DNA of 64,000 bases, taken from NCBI GenBank assembly GCA_052400685.1, contig JBQTGJ010000018.1. One strand, 5' to 3'. The position numbers were made by a program, and so were the translations under genes. The notes under the pieces were generated by a model. That model was not told the origin of the DNA. It worked only from the letters and a program-made list of their open reading frames with translations, and made no database searches. Positions 9,182 to 17,908 of the stretch are shown here, in pieces. Each line of letters starts with the position of its first letter. Within the stretch, counting starts at the first letter, position 1. This stretch comes from CAZHHH01 sp052400685. Its GTDB lineage: Bacteria > Bacteroidota > Bacteroidia > Bacteroidales > Marinilabiliaceae.

Positions 9182-10570
9182 ATGAACAATGGTCAAAGTA
9201 AGATATATGTTACCGCACTAACGTTGGTAGCAACCCTTGGCGGTCTGTTATTCGGTTACGATACCGCCGTTATTTCGGGTGCTGAAAAATCAATACAGGC
9301 TTTTTTAATAACGAGTCAGGGACTCAGTGCATTTATTCACGGAGCAACCACTTCGAGTGCTTTAATTGGTTGTATTATAGGTGGTGCTGTATCCGGTTTA
9401 TTGTCTTCGCGTCTCGGACGTAAAAAGTCTTTGATGATAGCCGCCTTTTTATTTTTTGTGTCGGCACTGGGTTCCGGTTATCCGGAGTTTTTATTCTTTG
9501 AAAAAGGCGCGCCTACAATCGGATTATTAATGATGTTTAATTTTTACCGTGTAATTGGTGGTATTGGTGTGGGTTTGGCTTCAGCCATCAGTCCGGTATA
9601 TATTGGTGAAATTGCACCTGCCAACATTAGGGGACGTTTGGTTTCATTAAACCAGTTTGCAATTATTTTTGGTATGTTGGTGGTTTACTTCGTAAACTGG
9701 GGTATTTCCAACGGTCAATCCATTGAATGGATTAATGCAATTGGCTGGCGTCGTATGTTTTTATCGGAAGCCATACCGGCCGGTTTATTTGGTGTTTTGT
9801 TGTTTTTGGTTCCTGAAACGCCCCGTTATTTGTCTTTGACCAATCGTCATGAAGAGGCCTTGAAAGTATTGACAAAGATAAATGGCGCTGATATGGCAAA
9901 ACGTATCCTTTCGGATATTAAAAATACTGTTGAAAATCATTCTGGTAAACTATTTTCTTATGGTAAGCTGGTGGTTATTATAGGTGTTTTGTTGTCAGTT
10001 TTTCAGCAATTTGTGGGAATAAATGTGGCGTTGTATTATGCGCCCCGGATTTTTGAAAGTATGGGAGCCGGTAAGGATGCCTCGATGATGCAAACGGTGG
10101 TGATGGGACTTATTAATGTTGTATTTACAGTTGTTGCCATTGTTACGGTTGATAAAGTAGGCCGTAAGCCTTTGCTTATAATAGGGTCCATAGGGATGGC
10201 TGTTGGCATGATTGCTATTTCAGCTTTGTCGTTTTTTAATATTATTGGAATTGGGACTTTGGTCTTTATCATTGTTTACACGGCTTCATTTATGATGTCG
10301 TGGGGGCCTATTTGCTGGGTTTTGATTGCCGAAATATATCCCAATCAAATCAGGGGACGTGCAGTGGCCTTGGCTGTAGCAGCGCAATGGACGGCTAATT
10401 ATTTGATTTCGTCGACTTATCCGGCCATGATGGAATTCAGTGGTGGTATGACCTATGGTTTTTATGGGCTAATGAGTATTTTATCGGCCATTTTTGTGTG
10501 GCGTATGGTACCCGAAACCAAAGGTAAAACGCTGGAAGAAATGGAAAGTCTGTGGAAAAGTAAGAAATAG
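9182..10570 (+). CDS. xylE: MFS sugar:H+ symporter, probably D-xylose (XylE-like)
   Basis: 462 aa, 12 predicted membrane segments. Sugar-porter signatures are present: GGLLFGYDTAVISGA in helix 1, GRKKSLM after helix 2, PETPRYL after helix 6, the helix-7 QQFVGIN motif, and a C-terminal PETKGKTLEEME. This matches the XylE/GLUT family. It lies 226 bp after xylA in the same direction, so import of xylose is the likely job; arabinose is possible because a GH51 arabinofuranosidase gene follows. A clear terminator stands about 120 bp downstream. Confidence 0.9.
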   Translation: MNNGQSKIYVTALTLVATLGGLLFGYDTAVISGAEKSIQAFLITSQGLSAFIHGATTSSALIGCIIGGAVSGLLSSRLGRKKSLMIAAFLFFVSALGSGYPEFLFFEKGAPTIGLLMMFNFYRVIGGIGVGLASAISPVYIGEIAPANIRGRLVSLNQFAIIFGMLVVYFVNWGISNGQSIEWINAIGWRRMFLSEAIPAGLFGVLLFLVPETPRYLSLTNRHEEALKVLTKINGADMAKRILSDIKNTVENHSGKLFSYGKLVVIIGVLLSVFQQFVGINVALYYAPRIFESMGAGKDASMMQTVVMGLINVVFTVVAIVTVDKVGRKPLLIIGSIGMAVGMIAISALSFFNIIGIGTLVFIIVYTASFMMSWGPICWVLIAEIYPNQIRGRAVALAVAAQWTANYLISSTYPAMMEFSGGMTYGFYGLMSILSAIFVWRMVPETKGKTLEEMESLWKSKK

Positions 10571-10687
10571 TTGTGACGGTAGACCAATATGTTGTTATGA
10601 TATAAGGTTTATCGATGATATAGGCTGTTTTGCCGAGAAATTGATGAGCCGGGATTTATCAACCGATAGGTTTTGGTTTAAAAGAAT

Positions 10688-10734
10688 AGCATCCATAATG
10701 ACAGGTTTTTACCTGTTGTTGCGGATGCTTTTTT
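10688..10734 (+). terminator. Intrinsic terminator after the xylose operon
   Basis: The outer stem AGCATCC (10688-10694) pairs with GGATGCT (10723-10729). An inner stem ACAGGT (10701-10706) pairs with ACCTGT (10711-10716). Six T follow. It ends the regulator-xylB-xylA-symporter unit. Confidence 0.85.
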
Positions 10735-10865
10735 GTGTGTCGTAAGCAAGGAAACACCATTTTGTTCGTTATTCTCGTTTTTATGATGGATATTTATGGT
10801 AGTAAACTCATGTTTACAGGTTTTGAAAGGTTTAAAGTTTTTGCGTATGGGAACCAAAATGTAAG

Positions 10866-11030
10866 TGGTTGCCATGCGTGAGGGATTGGAGCGGAAACCC
10901 CGCAGCGGGTTATTTGAAAAATGGGTTGAGACGGCCGACTGTTGTGTGACGCACAAATTGTTTTGCGAAGTGTATTTAAGCGAGGCGTTGCAGCGTAAAG
11001 CCCGACCCGAGGAACGAGGGACACGCCAAA
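10866..11030. other. GC-rich intergenic block of unknown nature
   Basis: This block between the terminator and the GH51 gene is clearly more GC-rich than its AT-rich flanks and carries no convincing reading frame. It contains short self-complementary pieces: AACCC with GGGTT at 10896-10911, and GGCGT (10984-10988) with ACGCC (11022-11026). The arrangement (GAGGGATTGGAGCGGAA near the start, AAAGCCCGACC near the end) recalls, from memory only, a motif seen between genes in other Bacteroidetes. It may be a small RNA or a decayed repeat. Confidence 0.35.
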
Positions 11031-11120
11031 ATGTTAAATAGTTGGTTGGAAGTAGTTGTTTTTGTATTTTTAAAGTAATTTGTACTTTTAAAAAATATTT
11101 TTGAACTTAAATTGTGATTA

Positions 11121-12656
11121 ATGAAAAAGGGATTTTTTCTTTTGTTGGTTGGCCTTCTGTCTGCTACGATGACTATACGGGCGCAGGACAACAGTATGAC
11201 GCTTCGTTTTGACGAGGCTCAGCATGTGATTAATAAGAATATTTACGGCCAGTTTGCGGAGCATTTGGGCCGTTGTATTTATGATGGTATTTGGGTGGGC
11301 CCCGAATCGGATATCGATAATATTAATGGTTATCGTAAGGATGTGCTGGAGGCTTTGGAGGCATTGCAGATTCCTGTTTTAAGATGGCCGGGTGGGTGTT
11401 TTGCCGATACGTATCACTGGAAAGATGGTGTTGGTCCGGTGCAGGACAGGCCTTCGTTGGTGAATGTTTTTTGGGGTGGTTATCTTGAAGACAATAGTTT
11501 TGGGACGCATGAGTTTTTAAATCTGTGCGAAATGCTGGGTGCGGACGCTTATATTTCTGCCAATGTGGGCAGTGGTTCGGTGAAGGAAATGGTTGAATGG
11601 ATTGAGTATATGACGTCTGACAAGGATGTGCCAATGGCCAACTGGCGCCGTGAAAACGGTCGGGAAAAACCCTGGGATGTAAAGTTTTTAGGTGTTGGAA
11701 ATGAAAGTTGGGGTTGCGGAGGCGATATGACGCCTGATTATTACTCAAATTTGCTGCGTCAGTATTCGCTGTATGCCAAACAGTATGACAATAGTTTGGT
11801 GCGTGTGGGTTGTGGCCCTAATGGGGATGACATACACTGGACTGAGACTTTGATGAAAAATGCCGGTCGTAACATTGATGGTTTGTCATTGCACTACTAT
11901 ACAATTGCGACTGGGAGCTGGGGAAATAAATCGGCATCGACCGGTTTTGATGAGGCGTTATTTATAAAGGGGTTGAAACAGTCGCGCAGGATGGATGACA
12001 TTTTGGCCCGGCATACTGCTATGATGGATAAATATGATCCTTCGAAACGTGTTGGTTTGATGGTCGATGAATGGGGTATATGGACCGATTCGGAGCCTGG
12101 TGAAACGGCTTTGTATCAACAGAATTCGATGCGGGACGCTTTGATTGCATCAACGACGTTCGATATTTTTCATAAATATTCGGAACGTGTGCAAATGGCT
12201 AATATTGCGCAAGTTGTAAATGTTTTGCAGTCGATGATTTTAACACGAGGCGATAAAATGGTTTTGACACCCACTTACTACGTTTTCCAGATGTATAGTC
12301 GGCATCAGGGTGCTACCTATATTCCTGTATCGCTAAAAACAGAATCGTATAGTTTTGGGGATGATACCATCCCAGCAATATCAGGTACTGCTTCGGAAAA
12401 AGATGGAAAGGTTAGCGTTAACCTGAGCAATACCAATCCACATAAATCAATAAAGGTGACGGTTGATTTAAGTAGTGGTAGTGTTAAGAAAGTGACTGAA
12501 GCCAGTGTTTTAACGGCTCCTGCCTTTAATTCTGTGAATACTTTTGAGAATCCGGATGTGGTGAGTTCTAAGTCGTTTAAGAAGTACAAATTGTCGAAGG
12601 GCATATTGGAGGTGGTTATGCCACCCATGGCTATTGTTTCTTTGGCGGTTGAATAA
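11121..12656 (+). CDS. GH51 alpha-L-arabinofuranosidase, secreted
   Basis: 511 aa. The signal peptide ends about residue 22 (IRAQ). Acid/base Glu195 sits in GVGNESWGCGG and nucleophile Glu317 in VDEWGIW, both intact. The N-terminal FAEHLGRCIYDGIW segment is the family hallmark. It removes terminal arabinofuranose from arabinoxylan or arabinan side chains. With a signal peptide it works in the periplasm or at the surface, while many GH51 enzymes are cytoplasmic. It follows the xylose operon but is separated by a terminator and 386 bp, so it is probably transcribed separately. Confidence 0.93.
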   Translation: MKKGFFLLLVGLLSATMTIRAQDNSMTLRFDEAQHVINKNIYGQFAEHLGRCIYDGIWVGPESDIDNINGYRKDVLEALEALQIPVLRWPGGCFADTYHWKDGVGPVQDRPSLVNVFWGGYLEDNSFGTHEFLNLCEMLGADAYISANVGSGSVKEMVEWIEYMTSDKDVPMANWRRENGREKPWDVKFLGVGNESWGCGGDMTPDYYSNLLRQYSLYAKQYDNSLVRVGCGPNGDDIHWTETLMKNAGRNIDGLSLHYYTIATGSWGNKSASTGFDEALFIKGLKQSRRMDDILARHTAMMDKYDPSKRVGLMVDEWGIWTDSEPGETALYQQNSMRDALIASTTFDIFHKYSERVQMANIAQVVNVLQSMILTRGDKMVLTPTYYVFQMYSRHQGATYIPVSLKTESYSFGDDTIPAISGTASEKDGKVSVNLSNTNPHKSIKVTVDLSSGSVKKVTEASVLTAPAFNSVNTFENPDVVSSKSFKKYKLSKGILEVVMPPMAIVSLAVE

Positions 12657-12676
12657 TATACCAATGCTTTTTATAC

Positions 12677-12714
12677 AAAAAGGCCGGATTCATATTTTGA
12701 ATCCGGCCTTTTTT
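12677..12714. terminator. Intrinsic terminator after the GH51 gene
   Basis: A 16-bp stem (12677-12692 with 12698-12713), a 5-nt loop, A-rich before and T-rich after. It lies 20 bp past the stop codon and could act on both strands. Confidence 0.9.
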
Positions 12715-12934
12715 AGCTTTGTAGTGCGCCAGTCGTTTTTTAATATAATAATACGCTGCGACTGATAATATGCAGACTGAATTAGATTGGTTGTGTAAAA
12801 GAAGTATTTATGCAAACTCAATGGAGTTATTGATTCAACAATAAAACAAGTGGTTTTGTTGTTATAATAAAAGGGTGCTAATCCTTTTAAAAGTTTAAAA
12901 AAATGGATACATTAACCTAAAAAATATGTGATAT

Positions 12935-13702
12935 ATGCTGGTTATTATTTCTCCATCCAAGACCATGGATTTTGCGTGTAATTTTCCTGAGGTTAAAGCC
13001 ACTGAGATTCGTTTTCCCATTGAATCGGAAATGTTGTGTGGGTTGCTAAAACAATATGCCCCTGGTGAGCTGGCGCAGTTTATGAGCATTAGCGGCAAGC
13101 TGGCCAGATTGAACGTTGAGCGTTTTCAACAATGGCAATGGCCGTTTCCGCAAGGCGCTTCGCGTCCGGCTATATATGCTTTTAAGGGTGATGTTTATTC
13201 GGGCTTCGGTGTTGAGTCGTTACCGGCCGACGCTGTTAGTTATGCGCAGAAATCGTTGCGTATATTATCGGGATTGTATGGTTTGTTACGTCCTTTGGAT
13301 GATATAATGCCATACCGTCTTGAGATGGGGAAGAAACTGGTTAGTAGAGGTGGGGCTGATTTATATGAGTTTTGGCGGGAGCGTTTGACCAATCTGTTGA
13401 ATGAAGATATAGCAGCGAGTGGATTTAAAACATTGGTTAATCTTGCCAGCCAAGAATATTTTAAGGCCATTGATGAGTCGGAGGTTAAAGTGCCAATTGT
13501 GTCGCCTGTTTTTAAGGATTTTAAAAACGGAAGTTATAAAGTGATCAGTTTTAATGCCAAAAAAGCCCGTGGTTTGATGTCGCGTTTTATTGTTGAAAAT
13601 CGTTTGACTGAGGAGTCTGATTTGAAGGCTTTTGATATGGGAGGATATCATTTTAACAGCGATTTGTCGGGCGACACGGGACTGGTTTTTACAAGGGGAT
13701 AG
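12935..13702 (+). CDS. yaaA: YaaA family peroxide stress protein
   Basis: 255 aa, full family length (DUF328/UPF0246). The start ML-VIISPSKTMDF and the central GLYGLLRPLD and PYRLEMG motifs are diagnostic. In E. coli, YaaA lowers free intracellular iron during hydrogen peroxide stress and binds DNA. The neighbours fit loosely: a superoxide dismutase lies 1.1 kb downstream on the other strand. It is followed at 47 bp by an unidentified conserved gene and may be co-transcribed with it. Confidence 0.93.
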   Translation: MLVIISPSKTMDFACNFPEVKATEIRFPIESEMLCGLLKQYAPGELAQFMSISGKLARLNVERFQQWQWPFPQGASRPAIYAFKGDVYSGFGVESLPADAVSYAQKSLRILSGLYGLLRPLDDIMPYRLEMGKKLVSRGGADLYEFWRERLTNLLNEDIAASGFKTLVNLASQEYFKAIDESEVKVPIVSPVFKDFKNGSYKVISFNAKKARGLMSRFIVENRLTEESDLKAFDMGGYHFNSDLSGDTGLVFTRG

Positions 13703-13749
13703 TTTACCCTGTCTGGAATTCAGATTATTAATAATTTAAATATATCATT

Positions 13750-14463
13750 ATGAGTTCATCACCTTACATTGAACGTTATGGGAACTTGCTGAAGCAGGAG
13801 ACGCTTCAGATTCTTGATGATCAGGTGCTGCCCAATACTTTTGTGCTTGAGGCACCGGAGCCTTTTCCCGGCTTTTCGGAGTATTATTCGGAGCATCCCG
13901 ATGATGTGCGTCCGCTTTACATTTATTTTGTGGTTAAGCAGCTTTACACGCTTGAAGAGGTGACGCGGGCCACTCAGAATATACGTAAGTATTTTCAAAG
14001 TGATTTTAATGCCGCTGCCGGTGTTGTAAATATTTATAACAAGGAGTTTAATGTTATTCGTGTTCGTCATTTACAAGGCTTTGACCAGATACCTGAGTTA
14101 CAGTCATGTTATATTGATGAGGGTATTGAATTCCGCAAAAAGCCGGGGGGTAAAATGGGCGGTCCTGCTGTTATTCGTATTAAGAAGTTTTTTATACTTG
14201 AAGAGAAGCACCCGGGTGTCTATTTTGATGTAACGGAGAAAGATCACGGTTATTTTTCTATACCAAAGCAACTGACGTGGAAGTATTTTGAAGATTTAAC
14301 GAGGAAGGTTAAGTTCAATTGGGACCAATTGGCTTTTGATGCTGCTGTGGGGCATTTCCATGTCAATTATGGTATTCAGGATATGATTCGTATTTATAAT
14401 CCAAAGCTGGATCTGGAGTCGTTAATGGAGGTTCGGAAGCTCTACTTTGACCGGATTAAGTAA
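13750..14463 (+). CDS. Conserved protein of unknown function
   Basis: 237 aa, soluble, no signal peptide or membrane segment, rich in aromatic residues and in charged pairs. I do not recognise the family. Visible features are an FPGFSEYY segment near 40, a FRKKPGGKMGGPAVIRIKKF stretch near 127 that might bind a phosphate or nucleic acid, and FHVNYGIQDMIRIY near 205. It follows yaaA by 47 bp in the same direction, so a shared transcript is likely. Its stop codon TAA is also the first three bases of repeat copy B. Confidence 0.8.
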   Translation: MSSSPYIERYGNLLKQETLQILDDQVLPNTFVLEAPEPFPGFSEYYSEHPDDVRPLYIYFVVKQLYTLEEVTRATQNIRKYFQSDFNAAAGVVNIYNKEFNVIRVRHLQGFDQIPELQSCYIDEGIEFRKKPGGKMGGPAVIRIKKFFILEEKHPGVYFDVTEKDHGYFSIPKQLTWKYFEDLTRKVKFNWDQLAFDAAVGHFHVNYGIQDMIRIYNPKLDLESLMEVRKLYFDRIK

Positions 14464-14601
14464 TGCCTTAACAAATGCCCAGATTCAGCGTTTTGCTCGT
14501 CCTGAAAATGGTCACTTACAGGAGTAAACGCACCTTTTTGGGACTTCGCAAGTCTTGAGTTTGAAGCCATCTTATCTGCCACTAAAATTTCAGGGCATTT
14601 A
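14461..14601 (-). repeat. Dispersed intergenic repeat, copy B
   Basis: 141 bp. It begins TAATGCC at the stop codon of the upstream gene and ends GGGCATTTA. Read on the minus strand it carries the family core: TTCAAACTCAAGACTTGCG (complement of 14551-14572), then GTAAGTGACCATTTTCAGGA (complement of 14500-14519). The outer sequences are near-inverted: CCTTAACAAATGCCC at 14466-14480, and the complement of 14593-14611 reads the same with a 4-base insertion. The core is in the opposite orientation to copies C-G. Confidence 0.7.
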
Positions 14602-14652
14602 CTGATTAAGGGGTTTCTGTTTGGATAGCCGTTTTGTTGGTTTGTTATTAAT

Positions 14653-14698
14653 AAAAAAACCGCAGTTGCCAGTGTTTCACTGTCGACTGCGGTTTTAT
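14653..14698. terminator. Bidirectional terminator between the yaaA pair and superoxide dismutase
   Basis: The outer stem AAACCGCAGT (14657-14666) pairs with ACTGCGGTTT (14686-14695). An inner CAGTG/CACTG stem lies at 14670-14682. Seven A precede the stem and T-rich sequence follows it, which suits two convergent transcripts. Confidence 0.85.
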
Positions 14699-14783
14699 TA
14701 TGGTGTGGTGTTGCCTTTATTTCAATCCGATTTGGGGAGTTGCGAATGTGGATTGTTTTAATTTATGCCACCCATTGCAGATG

Positions 14784-15503
14784 TTAATTTTTGGCCGCTT
14801 CATATCTTTTATTGACCTCATCCCAGTTTACGATGTTCCAGAAATTATCGACATATTCGGCCCTTTTATTTTGATATTTCAGATAATAAGCGTGCTCCCA
14901 AACGTCGAGAGTTAAAAGGGGCTTGCCTTTGACTTCAGCAACATCCATCAACGGGTTATCCTGATTTTGTGTTGAAGAGACGGCCAGCGAACCATCATTT
15001 TTAAGAACCAGCCAGGCCCATCCACTTCCGAATTGTGTTTTGGCCTTATTGGCAAAGGCTTCTTTAAAATTATCGAGGGAGCCAAAGGATTTATCAATGG
15101 CGGCGATGAGGTCGGCAGAGGGCATTCCCGCACCATTTGGCGCCATGTTGGCCCAGAATAGGGTGTGGTTGTAGTATCCGCCGCTATTGTTACGAACGGA
15201 CCAGTTTTGTGTTGAGATGGTTTTGAAAATTAGCGCCATGGGCTTATGTTCCAGTTCTGTCCCTTTTACAGCGTCCATAAATTTGTTATAATACCCCCGG
15301 TGGTGTTTGCTGTAGTGTAACTCCATGGTTTGTGCATCGATGTATGGTTCCAGCGCATCGTAAGCGTATGGCAATGCTTTAAAGGTGTGTTCAACCGGAG
15401 TGAACTGCTCGGGTTCAGCGCTTTTTGTTTGTTGTGATGAAGGCCTGTTACATGCGGTAAAAGCAAGTAATAGTGCGCAACTGCTGATAATTATTCTTTT
15501 CAT
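14784..15503 (-). CDS. sod: Superoxide dismutase (Fe/Mn family), exported lipoprotein
   Basis: 239 aa. All four metal ligands are present: His63 (HYSKHH), His113 (YYNHTLFW), Asp200 and His204 (DVWEHAYYLKYQN). The Gly-Gly before YYNH and the Gln in STQNQDNPL point to the Mn or cambialistic type rather than strict Fe. An N-terminal lipoprotein signal with Cys18 (LLAFTAC) adds about 40 residues before the usual FKALPYAYDALEPYI start, so the enzyme is tethered outside the cytoplasm. It would protect the envelope from external superoxide. Monocistronic, with a shared terminator downstream. Confidence 0.94.
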   Translation of the reverse strand: MKRIIISSCALLLAFTACNRPSSQQTKSAEPEQFTPVEHTFKALPYAYDALEPYIDAQTMELHYSKHHRGYYNKFMDAVKGTELEHKPMALIFKTISTQNWSVRNNSGGYYNHTLFWANMAPNGAGMPSADLIAAIDKSFGSLDNFKEAFANKAKTQFGSGWAWLVLKNDGSLAVSSTQNQDNPLMDVAEVKGKPLLTLDVWEHAYYLKYQNKRAEYVDNFWNIVNWDEVNKRYEAAKN

Positions 15504-15719
15504 TGTTCTTTATTTATGAGTTTTGTGTTTTGTTATCGTTGAATTTTTATTGCTATTTGTAACGCGCCAGTATTAATTGCAGGTTTCGATTATCGCTGTT
15601 ATGTTTAAATGAATAATGTTTGCTATAATAACAATTGTATACAAAGTCTGTTCAATGTTCAAAATTGCGGTTTTGTGGTTGCTTTATATAAAGCTTCGAT
15701 TAAAACATGGATAATTCCT

Positions 15720-15727
15720 TATCTTTG
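15720..15727 (+). promoter_or_regulatory. -7 promoter element upstream of the VF530-family gene
   Basis: TATCTTTG fits TAnnTTTG and lies 29 bp before the ATG. A matching -33 TTG is not at the usual distance. Confidence 0.45.
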
Positions 15728-15756
15728 ACTTTTGTTAAATCTGATTTTTAATAAGG

Positions 15757-15978
15757 ATGAAAGACGAAAGCCAGGTGAATAATCCGTTACATGGAAAAAC
15801 ACTGGAGATGATTGTTCAGTTTTTGGTGGATTATTATGGTTGGGAGCAGTTGGGTATTAACTTAAAGATGAATTGTTTTATCAATAATCCCAGTATGAAG
15901 TCGAGTTTAAAATTTTTGCGTCGTACGCCCTGGGCTCGAAAAAAAGTAGAGGATCTTTATCTTTATTTGATTGATTAA
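15757..15978 (+). CDS. VF530/DUF2132 family small DNA-binding protein
   Basis: 73 aa, the whole family domain: NNPLHGKTLEMIVQFLVDYY, GWEQLG and a C-terminal SSLKFLRRTPWARKKVEDLY are near-identical to the consensus. The VF530 structure from Vibrio fischeri is a small helical domain proposed to bind DNA; the cellular role is unknown. It is 10 bp from the next helicase gene in the same direction, so the two form an operon. Confidence 0.88.
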   Translation: MKDESQVNNPLHGKTLEMIVQFLVDYYGWEQLGINLKMNCFINNPSMKSSLKFLRRTPWARKKVEDLYLYLID

Positions 15979-15988
15979 TTATAGTGTT

Positions 15989-17233
15989 ATGCGCTTTTCA
16001 AAATACAATTTTATAGCACCATTGCTAACGAATTTAAATGAGTTGGGCTTTAAGCGTCCGACCGATATTCAATATAAAACGATTCCCGCAATTTTGTCAG
16101 GCGAAGATGTGTTGGCCATTGCCCAAACAGGAACGGGAAAAACAGCTGCTTATGCGATACCTGTTATTCAATTGCTCTGTACCCGTCGTTCGTCGGTAGG
16201 TAGCTCCGGCCCGCGTTGTGTTGTCATGGTGCCGACGCATGAATTGGCCATACAAGTGGCGGGTGTTTTTCGGGATCTGATGAAGGACTCAGGTTTGGTG
16301 GTTATGGGGTTATTTGGTGGTGTCGACCAGATGCCACAAATTACGCAACTTAAAAAAGGTGTTGATGTTGTTGTGGCAACCCCGGGGCGTTTGTTTGATT
16401 TATCGAGCCAGGGCCATTTGTCTTTAGATGCGATTGAGATACTGATACTGGATGAGGCCGATCATATGCTGGAGCTGGGATTTTATCATGATATGCAGCA
16501 ATTGGTTCGGAATTTACCCAAAAAGCGACAAACATTGTTTTTTTCTGCGACCATTGATAAAGAAATTAAAGATTTGGCGTATGGTTTGGTTCGGCGTGCG
16601 GTGAGAATCCAGATATCACCCAAGGATCCTGTGTCGCGAAATATTGATCATTCGGTGATGTACGTTGAAATGGATGATAAGCGTTTTTTCCTTGAAAATA
16701 TTGTCAAAGGACATCCGGAAAGTAAAATACTGGTTTTTGTACGTACAAAAGTACGGGCCGAAAGGGTTGTGAATGCCATGGCACGTGTTAATATTGCCGC
16801 AGAAGCCATTCACGGCGACAAGGATCAGGCAGACCGTACCAAAGTGCTGGCCCGTTTCAGAACTGGTGAGAATAAGGTGTTGGTGGCGACCGATGTTAGT
16901 GCCAGGGGTATTGATATTCCAAATGTTGAGTACGTGGTAAATTATGATTTGCCGGATGTTGCAGAGAATTATGTTCACCGCGTTGGACGTACCGGACGTG
17001 GTACAAATCACGGTATTGCTATTTCTTTTTGTAGCCCCGACGAACAAGTATTACTGGACGAGATTGAATCTTATCTTGATAAACCAATTGCTGTAATTGA
17101 ATTATCGCCGGATGATTACGAAACAACCATTGATTTCTCTCCGGCAGCTAAGCACGACTGGAAATCGGTGGTAAAGGAAATGGTTGAGATGGAAGAGTCG
17201 GGTACGAAAAAGAAAAGAAAGAAGAAAAAATAA
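15989..17233 (+). CDS. DEAD-box ATP-dependent RNA helicase (RhlE-like)
   Basis: 414 aa from ATG 15989. A TTG at 15971 would add six residues and overlap the previous gene; the ATG is preferred. Motifs, numbered from the ATG: Q motif near 27, AQTGTGKT (45-52), PTHEL in place of the usual PTREL, DEAD, SAT, and HRVGRTGRG. It ends in a short Lys/Arg tail instead of a folded RNA-binding domain, as in RhlE-type enzymes. It is the second DEAD-box helicase in the window and pairs with the VF530-family gene. Confidence 0.92.
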   Translation: MRFSKYNFIAPLLTNLNELGFKRPTDIQYKTIPAILSGEDVLAIAQTGTGKTAAYAIPVIQLLCTRRSSVGSSGPRCVVMVPTHELAIQVAGVFRDLMKDSGLVVMGLFGGVDQMPQITQLKKGVDVVVATPGRLFDLSSQGHLSLDAIEILILDEADHMLELGFYHDMQQLVRNLPKKRQTLFFSATIDKEIKDLAYGLVRRAVRIQISPKDPVSRNIDHSVMYVEMDDKRFFLENIVKGHPESKILVFVRTKVRAERVVNAMARVNIAAEAIHGDKDQADRTKVLARFRTGENKVLVATDVSARGIDIPNVEYVVNYDLPDVAENYVHRVGRTGRGTNHGIAISFCSPDEQVLLDEIESYLDKPIAVIELSPDDYETTIDFSPAAKHDWKSVVKEMVEMEESGTKKKRKKKK

Positions 17234-17299
17234 TTTATTCTGAAGTTTGCCTGCGAATGATTCAAAGAATTATGATTGTTGTTTCGGTTTACCGGCTGT

Positions 17300-17908
17300 T
17301 TATAGGGTATAGGCCACCCCAAACCGAATTCCGTTTTCGCGTATATGCTGCTGTGAGCGGTTGGTTGTGAAGGGGATCAAAGAATAGGTTTTAGCATAAG
17401 GGTTTATAGATAATGAGATCTTAAAATTGAAATCATATTTGATACCCAAGCCAAAGAGCGCACCAATCCCTGTTTGGCTGTCGATTGATGCGTTGTTAGA
17501 AAAATCAAAACCCAGGAATATTCCACTGTTAACAAAGATGTACTTCAGAAAAACAGCTTGCAATGCAACTGGCAGACTGATTACGGAAAGATTGCTGGTT
17601 TGATAGTGATTATCTTCGTGTGTTCGGTTTGTATATGTGATAATTTCATGCTGCGAATATTCAATTCCCGTTTCTGTTTTTAACCAGTTATTTATGTCGT
17701 CGATGTGATTTAAGCCAACTGAGAAGGATTTATTGACTTCATAGGTAGGGGCTTCGATGAGGACTTTAGATCTGAATATGTTGTTGTCGCCATAGGGTGA
17801 GAAATACAGTCCTATTTTACTTTCTTCAGGTTTCGTTATTGTTTGCTGTCCATTCAAAAATAAGATATTTATAAGCATAAATAGAATCGTAGCAATGTGT
17901 CTTTTCAT
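17300..17908 (-). CDS. Predicted outer-membrane beta-barrel protein
   Basis: 202 aa. The signal peptide ends near residue 20 (LFLNGQQ). The rest shows alternating hydrophobic and polar strands with repeated Gly and aromatic girdles (GIFLGFDFSN, GIGALFGLGIKYDF) and a terminal strand RFGVAYTL, typical of small 8-stranded OmpX- or OmpW-like barrels in Bacteroidetes. The function is unknown. It is convergent with the helicase gene, only 66 bp away, and no terminator is visible between them. Confidence 0.78.
   Translation of the reverse strand: MKRHIATILFMLINILFLNGQQTITKPEESKIGLYFSPYGDNNIFRSKVLIEAPTYEVNKSFSVGLNHIDDINNWLKTETGIEYSQHEIITYTNRTHEDNHYQTSNLSVISLPVALQAVFLKYIFVNSGIFLGFDFSNNASIDSQTGIGALFGLGIKYDFNFKISLSINPYAKTYSLIPFTTNRSQQHIRENGIRFGVAYTL

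Noticed and set aside
10678..11024. Overlapping minus-strand frames across the terminator and GC-rich block
   Set aside because: They run through an intrinsic terminator, and their translations are low-complexity without a family.
11323..11748. 141-codon frame antisense to the GH51 gene
   Set aside because: Lies wholly within the well-supported GH51 gene; His/Pro-rich shadow translation.
16616..17047. 143-codon frame antisense to the second DEAD-box helicase
   Set aside because: Shadow of a conserved helicase core; no family.
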